The notes under the pieces are model-generated. The model had not been told where the DNA came from. It did not search any database and worked only from the letters and a program-made list of their open reading frames with translations. The translations under genes were made by a program, and so were the position numbers. From Vulcanimicrobiota bacterium (GTDB taxonomy: Bacteria; Vulcanimicrobiota; Vulcanimicrobiia; Vulcanimicrobiales; Vulcanimicrobiaceae): 5,758 bases of DNA. Of the stretch, positions 1 through 5,399 are shown in pieces (position 1 is the first letter of the stretch; every line of letters starts with the position of its first letter). Where the stretch lies: assembly GCA_003167055.1 (NCBI GenBank), contig PMUE01000131.1, forward strand, positions 388 through 6,145. The letters run 5' to 3'.

Positions 1-635
1 TCGGGCCCAACGGCTCGGGGAAATCGACGCTGCTCAAGTCGATCGCCGGTCTGCTGACGCCGTCGCGCGGCGAGTTGAGCGTGCTGGGCACGGAGCCGCG
101 CAAACTCACCCCCGGCGCGATTGCTTACGTCCCGCAAGTCGAAGCCGCGGACTGGTCGTTTCCCGCGACCGTCTGGGATGTCGTTGCGATGGGACGCTTT
201 CCGCGCTTGCGATTCTGGCAGCGTTTCAGCGAGGTCGATCGTCGCGCCGTCGAGCACGCGCTGCGCGCGGTGAACATGTACGACCTGCGCGACCGGCATA
301 TTGCACAACTCTCCGGTGGTCAACAACAGCGCGTGTTCGTGGCGCGCGCGATCGCGCAGCAGCCGCGCTTGCTGTTGCTCGACGAGCCGACGACCGGCGT
401 CGACGCCGAGACCGAGGAAGCGCTGCGGCGCGTGGTGCGGTCGCTGGTCGACGACGGGTTACCAGTGTTGATGACGACGCACGACCTCGAACGCGTCGGC
501 GAATGGTTCGATCGGCTGCTCGTGCTCGATCGCCGGGTGCTTGCGATCGGTACGCCCGACGAGGTCGTCGCCTCCGGCGCGTACGCATCGATTCGCGAGC
601 ACACGCACACGCACGGGCACGCGCGGACGGCTTGA
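1..635 (+). CDS. Metal-type ABC transporter ATP-binding protein (5' partial)
   Basis: This is the nucleotide-binding subunit of an ABC importer of the Zn/Mn/Fe (ZnuC/MntA-like) type. It would hydrolyse ATP at the inner face of the membrane to drive metal uptake through the adjacent permease. The reading frame is open from base 3, and the true start lies left of the window, so 210 residues are visible. In fragment numbering: Walker A GPNGSGKST at 1-9, Q-loop Gln45 in YVPQ, then DWSFPATVWDVVAMGR, a stretch typical of the metal-import subfamily. The signature LSGGQ is at 103-107, Walker B LLLLDEP at 123-129, and the H-loop His in TTHD near 160. All catalytic elements are intact. The C-terminus is His-rich (HTHTHGH), plausibly metal-binding. 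The stop overlaps the permease start by one base (TGATG), which implies translational coupling. Family assignment is firm. The metal (Zn or Mn most likely) is not determined. Confidence 0.95.
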   Translation, partial: GPNGSGKSTLLKSIAGLLTPSRGELSVLGTEPRKLTPGAIAYVPQVEAADWSFPATVWDVVAMGRFPRLRFWQRFSEVDRRAVEHALRAVNMYDLRDRHIAQLSGGQQQRVFVARAIAQQPRLLLLDEPTTGVDAETEEALRRVVRSLVDDGLPVLMTTHDLERVGEWFDRLLVLDRRVLAIGTPDEVVASGAYASIREHTHTHGHARTA

Positions 636-1459
636 TGGACGCGCTGCTTGTGCCCTTTCAATATGCCTTCATGCAGCGCGCGTTCGTGGCCGCGCTCACG
701 GTTGGGCTGTTGTGCTCGATCATGGGCACCTACGTCGTGCTGCGAAAACTCTCATTCATCGGTGACGGGATCGCGCACGCATCCTTTGCGGGCATCGTGA
801 TCGCCTACATCCGCGGGCTGGACTATTATGCCGGCGCAGCAGTGGTCGCGGTCGCGACCGCACTCGGGATCGGCTTCGTGCATCGCCGCGGCAACATTTC
901 GCTCGACACGACGATCGGCGTGCTGTTCACCGCCGCCTTCGCACTGGGCGTCTTTCTGATGAGCCGGCTCAAGAGTTACGCCGTCGATCTGCAGAGTTTC
1001 TTATTCGGCGACATCTTGAGCGTCAGCGTGAGCGACGTGTTTTTCATCGCCGGACTCGGGGCAATTATCGCGATCACGGTCATCGTGCTCTTTCGCGCGC
1101 TGCTCTATACGTCGTTTGATCCGGTGGTCGCACAGGCGAGCGGATTGCCGGTCGGAACGATCGAGTACATCCTGCTGGTGATGCTCGCGTTGACGATCAT
1201 CGTAGCACTGCAATCGGTCGGCATCATTCTGGTTGCCGCGCTGCTGGTGACGCCGGCCGCCGCGGCCTATCAACTCACCAGCCGCTTTGCGCCGATGATG
1301 ACGCTCGCCGCCGTGCTGGGCGTGCTCAGCACGGTGGGCGGTCTCTACCTTTCCTATTTCTTGCGCAGTTCGAGCGGTGCGACGATCGTCTTGCTCGCGA
1401 CGATCCTATTCTTCCTCGCGATCGCGATAAAGAATCTGCGGTTAATCCGCCCCGCGTAG
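635..1459 (+). CDS. Metal ABC transporter permease, ABC-3 (ZnuB/MntB) family
   Basis: This 274-residue integral membrane protein forms the transmembrane channel of the metal importer. About eight or nine hydrophobic segments are visible (roughly 13-36, 47-60, 64-83, 92-111, 136-158, 177-211 as one or two, 220-241, 248-267). Family hallmarks are SFIGDGIAHASFAGI at 40-54, the LFGDIL loop near 123-128, FDPVVAQASGLPV at 161-173, and the VGIILVAALLVTPAAAA helix at 195-211. The length is normal for the family. I chose the ATG at 635 because it overlaps the ATPase stop (TGATG) and places MDALLVPFQYAFMQRA directly before the first helix. An upstream in-frame ATG at 503 would add a basic, non-family N-terminus read out of frame through the ATPase gene. 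There is no strong ribosome binding site, which fits coupling. The last 18 bp overlap the end of the convergent SDR gene. Substrate specificity is unknown. Confidence 0.95.
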   Translation: MDALLVPFQYAFMQRAFVAALTVGLLCSIMGTYVVLRKLSFIGDGIAHASFAGIVIAYIRGLDYYAGAAVVAVATALGIGFVHRRGNISLDTTIGVLFTAAFALGVFLMSRLKSYAVDLQSFLFGDILSVSVSDVFFIAGLGAIIAITVIVLFRALLYTSFDPVVAQASGLPVGTIEYILLVMLALTIIVALQSVGIILVAALLVTPAAAAYQLTSRFAPMMTLAAVLGVLSTVGGLYLSYFLRSSSGATIVLLATILFFLAIAIKNLRLIRPA

Positions 1460-2506
1460 CACCTGCCAGCGTTCGGCGCCGTCCGGTTTAAGAAATCCCG
1501 CCTGCGCGAGCGCATCGAGCACGTCGTGCATCGCCGCGCGTTCGTTCTTGTTGGGCATCCCGGCCCAGCGCATCGCCGCGTCATTGAGATCGATGGTCTC
1601 GTGCGCAACCAGCAGCGAGCGGATGAACGACATCGGCAGTTTCACGCGTTCCATTCGTCGCTGCAGCGGTCCAAGCGCGGTCTCAAACGGGCTGACGATC
1701 GTCATCGGCGCAGCGGCGACGATCGGTTGTTCGGGTTGGGGCGGCGCCGCCGCCGGCGTGACAAAGTTTGCCATCGCGCGATCGGTCAGCGCCGGAAGCC
1801 ACTCGCCCAAAACGGTCGCAACGGTTTGCCACGGCACTGCATTGATGCGTGACGCTCGGCGCTCGATGCCGCGCAAGATCGTGGCGGCGACGCCGTCGGG
1901 CGTGGCGTGCCACGACGCCGGCCGTTCTTCCATCCCCGCCGCGCGCGAGAATTCGGTGTCGACGACGCCGGGATCGACGTAGGTAATGAACACTCCGCGC
2001 GAAGCAAGTTCGCGGCGCAATTGGGTTGTCGCGGCGCGTATCGCGGCCTTTGCCGGCGCATACGCGCCGTACCCGGGCGCGGGAACGCGGGCGAGTCCGG
2101 AGCCGAAGAACACGAGACCTCCGTGCACGCGCTCGATGGCGGGCAACGCGGCGCGCGCGATGCGAAGCGGCGCGGCGACATGCAGTTGCCACTGGCGTTC
2201 GATCTGCGCGTCGGTTTCTTCCAGCAGCGTTGATGCATGAGCGGATCCTGCGTTATTGACGACCACGTCGAGCCGATCGAACGCGCGCAGCGCGCGATCG
2301 ACGATCGTTTGCGGCGCGGTGTTCCACGTAACGTCGGCAATGAGCGTCTCGCAGCGGCCGCCGCTCGCGATGATTTCGCGGGCCAGCGCTTCGAGCCGAT
2401 CGCCGCGGCGCGCGACCGCCAGCACCGCCCAGCCGCCCGCGGCAGCGCGACGCGCGAGCGCTGCGCCGATGCCCGAACTAGCCCCGGTAACGACGATAGA
2501 GCGCAT
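1442..2506 (-). CDS. SDR family oxidoreductase with C-terminal extension
   Basis: This 354-residue protein is a cytosolic NAD(P)-dependent short-chain dehydrogenase/reductase with an unknown substrate. Residues 1 to about 245 form the Rossmann domain: cofactor loop TGASSGIG at 7-14, NNAG at 84-87, Ser136, then Tyr149 and Lys153 in YAPAK (YxxxK), and DPGVVDT at 178-184. The Ser-Tyr spacing of 13 is canonical. The usual active-site Asn (about 25 residues after NNAG) is His109. A Pro/Ala-rich linker (about 251-267) leads to an extra C-terminal module (about 268-354) that classical SDRs of about 250 residues lack. Its end (ERAAMHDVLDALAQAGFLK, then a possible wing) resembles a winged helix. The ATG at 2506 is chosen because it sits just before the first beta strand and follows GGAGGA. 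Upstream in-frame starts would add a low-complexity leader. It lies downstream of the hydrolase gene and overlaps it by 29 bp, so the two are probably co-transcribed. Confidence 0.92.
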   Translation of the reverse strand: MRSIVVTGASSGIGAALARRAAAGGWAVLAVARRGDRLEALAREIIASGGRCETLIADVTWNTAPQTIVDRALRAFDRLDVVVNNAGSAHASTLLEETDAQIERQWQLHVAAPLRIARAALPAIERVHGGLVFFGSGLARVPAPGYGAYAPAKAAIRAATTQLRRELASRGVFITYVDPGVVDTEFSRAAGMEERPASWHATPDGVAATILRGIERRASRINAVPWQTVATVLGEWLPALTDRAMANFVTPAAAPPQPEQPIVAAAPMTIVSPFETALGPLQRRMERVKLPMSFIRSLLVAHETIDLNDAAMRWAGMPNKNERAAMHDVLDALAQAGFLKPDGAERWQVLRGAD

Positions 2507-3638
2507 CGATTCCTCCGGGCAGACTCGCGTAAAATGATGCTTCATCGGCGATCGGTGCCGCGGGCTCGAGTATCTCGAGTTGCTGCTCCGCAAACTGCGC
2601 GAGCAAACGCGCAACGGGTCGCTCGGTGCCGTCGGCGCGAATCATCCCGAAGTGCAGTTCGTGCGGGGCTTTATCGCAGGGCGGCACGTTGTACAGCGCG
2701 TTGTGGTAGTCGGACCAGCACCACCACATCGCGCCGATCGTGCCGATTGCGTGCAAGCGCACGAGCACGGTGTACGCGTAGGCCGCCATTTCGTCTTCAT
2801 CGAGACATTCGAACGAACCGATCGTCTGCGCGCCCGGCGTACACGCCGGGTTGCCGAACTCGCTAAAAAGCAGCGGCTTGCCGGTGAACGACTGGATCAG
2901 CTGCGCGTAGAAGGGCACGACCTCGGTGTCGAGCCGGTCACGTGCAAACCCCGCGTAGACGGAATAGCCGTGCATCGTGGCAATGGCCCAGGGTGCGGCC
3001 ACGCTGGACGGACGCAGGTGCCGATCGCGCTCGACGTCTTCGCCGTGCAACCCGCCGGTCACGATACCGCCCGACGTTTCGATCAGCGCGTGCGTGAGCC
3101 GCGCGCTCCATGCGGCCGCATCCTCCGGCGTTTGCGGCTCGCGCAAATTAGTGAACTCGTTCCCCAAATCCCACGCATAGAGCGCCGGATGATCGCGCGC
3201 GCGCTCGCCGACGGCGCGTGCAAACAGCTCTTGCGCCTCGAGCAGCGCCGGATCGGCGTAAAAATCGCCGATCCCGTTGGGCGATACGGTACCGTGTGAG
3301 ACGGTGCGAAAGCGACCGTGCGGCGTGTCCGGATCGAGCGACCATGTGGGCAGCCAATTGACGCCGCTCATGTGCCCGCAAAAGAGTGTCGGCATCGCGC
3401 GTAAGCCGGCATCCGCAATCGTTTGCATCATCGTATCGAAGCGCCGAAGCATCATCGGATCCATGCGGTTTGGGGTTGGCTGAAAGTCGTCCCAGCGCAG
3501 AAAGAAGCGCACTAAATCCAGGCCCAGCCCTTTGATGCGCACCATGTCCTCGCGAATCTCGCCGAGGTCGAAGCGCTCCCACATGTACATTGCACTGCGG
3601 CGCGGCCAGTAGTTGACGCCTAGCAAAAACACCGACAT
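2478..3638 (-). CDS. Clan GH-A (GH5-like) glycoside hydrolase, cytosolic
   Basis: This 386-residue protein is predicted to have a TIM-barrel fold of the cellulase/mannanase-like clan GH-A. It would hydrolyse a beta-glycosidic bond by the retaining mechanism, and its substrate is unknown. Visible marks in order: GVNYWPRRSAMYMWERFD at 7-24, Arg44 and Trp49 after the second strand (LVRFFLRWDDF), the acid/base candidate Glu161 in WDLGNEF (strand 4), His223 in MHGYSVY, the nucleophile candidate Glu260 in LLFSEFGNP (strand 7), and the Trp-rich strand 8, MWWCWSDY at 304-311. Both catalytic glutamates are present. There is no signal peptide, so it is probably intracellular. The ATG at 3638 is chosen because homology-like sequence begins there; the frame stays open further upstream but antisense to purE. 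Its ribosome binding site is poor. It is the first gene of a probable operon with the SDR. The exact family (GH5, a GH42 relative or unclassified) is open. Confidence 0.85.
   Translation of the reverse strand: MSVFLLGVNYWPRRSAMYMWERFDLGEIREDMVRIKGLGLDLVRFFLRWDDFQPTPNRMDPMMLRRFDTMMQTIADAGLRAMPTLFCGHMSGVNWLPTWSLDPDTPHGRFRTVSHGTVSPNGIGDFYADPALLEAQELFARAVGERARDHPALYAWDLGNEFTNLREPQTPEDAAAWSARLTHALIETSGGIVTGGLHGEDVERDRHLRPSSVAAPWAIATMHGYSVYAGFARDRLDTEVVPFYAQLIQSFTGKPLLFSEFGNPACTPGAQTIGSFECLDEDEMAAYAYTVLVRLHAIGTIGAMWWCWSDYHNALYNVPPCDKAPHELHFGMIRADGTERPVARLLAQFAEQQLEILEPAAPIADEASFYASLPGGIDALYRRYRG
2507..2517 (-). promoter_or_regulatory. Ribosome binding site of the SDR gene
   Basis: On the minus strand, CGGAGGA followed by ATCG precedes the ATG at 2506, leaving about 4-5 bases between the Shine-Dalgarno core and the start. 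This is the strongest Shine-Dalgarno match I noticed in the window. It lies inside the last codons of the hydrolase gene and fixes the SDR start. The SDR can therefore be initiated independently as well as by coupling. Confidence 0.8.
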
Positions 3639-3738
3639 TGCGTAGGTTGTCCAACGCCACGACTCGAAGCGCCTGCAACGTGGCGCAAGCAACGCAAGCC
3701 GTGGGGTGCTCGGATTTCGTTTCGATCGAGGAATCGAG

Positions 3739-3767
3739 CCCCGAAGTTTACTTCGGTAAACGAGGGG
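3739..3767 (+). promoter_or_regulatory. purE leader with two alternative hairpins
   Basis: Two overlapping inverted repeats are visible. Form A pairs GUUUAC (3746-3751) with GUAAAC (3756-3761) around a UUCG tetraloop closed by C-G, and can extend by pairing CCCC (3739-3742) with GGGG (3764-3767), the purE Shine-Dalgarno region. Form B pairs CCGAAG (3741-3746) with CUUCGG (3751-3756) around UUUA and leaves the GGGG free. The two forms exclude each other. It may act in RNA, or the 6+4+6 inverted repeat may be a DNA operator. Its CCGAA half-sites recall the CCGAAC core of the Bacillus PurBox, but the spacing is different. The pairings are read directly from the sequence; function is inferred. 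Confidence 0.5.
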
Positions 3768-3771
3768 TGAG
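3763..3771 (+). promoter_or_regulatory. purE ribosome binding site
   Basis: AGGGG followed by TGAG stands 4 bases before the ATG at 3772 and 10 bases before a second in-frame ATG at 3778. The spacing leaves both starts possible. The G-run is the 3' arm of the extended leader hairpin. Confidence 0.6.
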
Positions 3772-4269
3772 ATGACGATGAGCGAGGCGAAATCGGGGCA
3801 TCCCCTGGTTGGTATCATCATGGGCAGTCGGTCAGATTGGGAGGCGCTCCTTCCGGCGCGCGAGACCCTCGACGAGTTGCAGATCCCGTGTGAGATGCGC
3901 GTCGTCTCCGCGCATCGCATGCCCGACGAGATGTTCGAATACGCGGCGAGTGCGCGCGCCCGCGGCTTGCAGGCGATTATCGCGGGCGCCGGCGGCGCGG
4001 CGCATCTCCCGGGGATGGTCGCGGCCAAGACGCTGGTTCCGGTGATCGGCGTTCCGGTCCAATCGAAGGCGCTGAGCGGAATCGATTCCCTCCTTTCGAT
4101 CGTCCAAATGCCGCCCGGCGTTCCGGTTGCGACGGTGGCGATCAACGGCGCCGTCAATGCGGCATTGCTGGCGGCGCGGATCGTCGCGCTGCGCGACGAC
4201 GCGGTGGCCGCGCAGCTGGCCGCCTACGTGCAACGGATGCACGACGCGGCGGCGTCGAGCACTCCGTGA
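3772..4269 (+). CDS. purE: 5-(carboxyamino)imidazole ribonucleotide mutase PurE
   Basis: This cytosolic enzyme of de novo purine synthesis moves the carboxylate of N5-CAIR to carbon 4 to give CAIR, and acts directly after PurK. The 165-residue length is normal for bacterial class I PurE. Motifs: IIMGSRSDW at 15-23 (substrate phosphate loop), SAHR at 46-49 with the catalytic His48, and the glycine-rich GAGGAAHLPGM at 72-82 with His78, followed by VPVIGVPVQSKALSGIDSLLSIVQMPPGVPVATVAI. Pairing with purK supports the class I (N5-CAIR mutase) activity rather than a direct AIR carboxylase. The start may be 3772 or the ATG two codons later (3778), which has better spacing from AGGGG. The stop overlaps the purK GTG start (GTGA). 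A possible regulatory hairpin lies immediately upstream. Confidence 0.97.
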   Translation: MTMSEAKSGHPLVGIIMGSRSDWEALLPARETLDELQIPCEMRVVSAHRMPDEMFEYAASARARGLQAIIAGAGGAAHLPGMVAAKTLVPVIGVPVQSKALSGIDSLLSIVQMPPGVPVATVAINGAVNAALLAARIVALRDDAVAAQLAAYVQRMHDAAASSTP

Positions 4270-5399
4270 TTCGCCGGATCGGCGTTATCGGCGGCGGCCA
4301 ACTCGGGCGAATGTTTGCACTTGAAGCCAAGCGCATGGGCTTCGAGGTCGTTGTGCTCGATCCGCAAGAGCATTCGCCGTGCGGCCAGGTCGCCGACGAA
4401 CAGATCGTCGCAGCCTATGACGATATGGAGGCGATCGAGCGGCTTGGGCAGAGCACCGACGTCGTCACCTACGAATTCGAGAACATCGCGATCGCCTCGG
4501 TTGAATATCTCGAACAGCATGGCTATCATGTGACCCCGACGAGCGACGTACTGCGCATCACCCAGGATCGCTTATTGGAAAAGCGCTTCGTGCGCTCGTG
4601 CGGTATCGCTACCGCCGACTTTGCCGAGATCAACCGACTCGATGACCTCTCCGAGGCGAGCATGAGCATCGGCTTCCCGGCGATTCTCAAGACCGCGCGC
4701 GGCGGCTACGACGGTAAAGGGCAATGGCGCATCCAGTCGCTCGACGAGGGGAGGGCCGCATTCTCCGCCGCCAAGGGAGCGAAGCTCATTTATGAACGCG
4801 TCGTGCCATTTGCACGCGAGTTGAGCGTGGTCGCGACGCGCGGCGCAAACGACGCCGTCGTCTGTTATCCGGCCGGCGAGAATACGCACGACCGCGGTAT
4901 TCTGACGATGACGGTGGCTCCCGCGCGGATCAGCGACAACGCGCGACTACGTGCGCGCACGATCGCTACGACGATTGGGAAGAAGCTGCACATCGTGGGC
5001 ACCTACTGCGTTGAACTGTTCTTGCTGGCGAACGGCGAATTGCTGGTCAATGAGATCGCGCCACGGCCGCACAACAGCGGACACTATACGATCGACGTGA
5101 CGCAGTGCTCGCAGTACGAACAGCACGTTCGCGCGATTTGCGACCTTCCGTTGGCTGAGCCGAAATTGGAAAGCAATGCGATCATGATGAACATTCTCGG
5201 CGCGGGCAAGGGCGATCACCTCACCGGCGAGGACGAACTGCTCACCGATCCGTCGATCGTGCTCCACATGTACGGCAAACGGCACGCGGTCAACCGGCGG
5301 AAGATGGGCCACTTCACGATGCTCGTCGACGGAGCGGTCGACGAACCGGCCATCGCGCGCGCCAAAGCCGCGCACGCCAAACTCGGCTGGCAGGATTAG
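4266..5399 (+). CDS. purK: 5-(carboxyamino)imidazole ribonucleotide synthase PurK
   Basis: This ATP-grasp enzyme makes N5-CAIR from AIR, bicarbonate and ATP, feeding PurE. Its 377 residues fit the family. The N-terminal domain opens with IGVIGGGQLGRM (5-16). The ATP-grasp core shows FPAILKTARGGYDGKGQW at 137-154 (Lys142 and the Gly-rich flap), YERVVPFARELSVVATR at 176-192, and the metal/substrate segment VNEIAPRPHNSGHYT at 261-275, then CSQYEQHVRAI at 281-291 and a C-terminal domain with LHMYGKRHAVNRRKMGHF at 333-350. All family elements appear intact. The start is GTG at 4266, which overlaps the purE stop by four bases. No strong Shine-Dalgarno is seen, so translation is probably coupled to purE. 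The stop codon TAG interlocks with the TAA of the convergent glycosyltransferase gene. Confidence 0.97.
   Translation: MIRRIGVIGGGQLGRMFALEAKRMGFEVVVLDPQEHSPCGQVADEQIVAAYDDMEAIERLGQSTDVVTYEFENIAIASVEYLEQHGYHVTPTSDVLRITQDRLLEKRFVRSCGIATADFAEINRLDDLSEASMSIGFPAILKTARGGYDGKGQWRIQSLDEGRAAFSAAKGAKLIYERVVPFARELSVVATRGANDAVVCYPAGENTHDRGILTMTVAPARISDNARLRARTIATTIGKKLHIVGTYCVELFLLANGELLVNEIAPRPHNSGHYTIDVTQCSQYEQHVRAICDLPLAEPKLESNAIMMNILGAGKGDHLTGEDELLTDPSIVLHMYGKRHAVNRRKMGHFTMLVDGAVDEPAIARAKAAHAKLGWQD

Larger units (their letters stand above)
3639..3771. other. Divergent intergenic region between hydrolase and purE
   Basis: This 133-bp gap is the only sizeable non-coding stretch in the window. It must hold the start signals of the hydrolase-SDR unit (leftward) and of purEK (rightward). 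I see no convincing paired -35/-10 hexamers on either strand, which is unsurprising if the host's promoter consensus differs. Short direct repeats are visible near 3675-3699 (GCAACG twice, with GCAAGC and CAAGC nearby), as are repeated ATCGAG units at 3725-3738. The right end holds the purE leader hairpin element. Confidence 0.7.

Noticed and set aside
596..626. ACACGCAC-type run as a tandem repeat element
   Set aside because: It is short, imperfect and in frame as the His-rich tail of the ATPase, so it is better read as coding low complexity.
503..634. Upstream in-frame start extending the permease by 44 residues
   Set aside because: The added sequence is Arg/Ala-rich, lies wholly inside the ATPase gene in another frame, and the TGATG junction at 635 gives the family-typical N-terminus.
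1001..1273. Minus-strand frame of 90 residues inside the permease gene
   Set aside because: Gln/Arg/Asp-rich composition is the antisense image of hydrophobic transmembrane codons; no start signal or motif.
1438..1450. GCGG-TTAAT-CCGC as a terminator at the permease-SDR junction
   Set aside because: The stem is only 4 bp and has no U-run on either strand.
2507..2614. 36-residue N-terminal extension of the SDR
   Set aside because: It is low-complexity sequence in the shadow of the hydrolase gene. The SDR beta strand 1 follows directly after the ATG at 2506, which has a good ribosome binding site.
2237..3299. Long plus-strand open frames (209 and 239 residues) opposite the SDR and hydrolase
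   Set aside because: They are Arg/Ala-rich with no recognisable motifs, as expected for antisense shadows in GC-rich DNA, while the minus strand carries clear enzyme motifs.
3747..3752. TTTACT as a -10 promoter box for purE
   Set aside because: It matches only 4 of 6 consensus bases, has no credible -35 partner, and would put the transcript start almost on the start codon.
3639..4157. Open frame extending the hydrolase N-terminus by 173 residues
   Set aside because: Most of it is antisense to purE, shows no signal peptide or domain, and homology-like sequence begins at the ATG at 3638.
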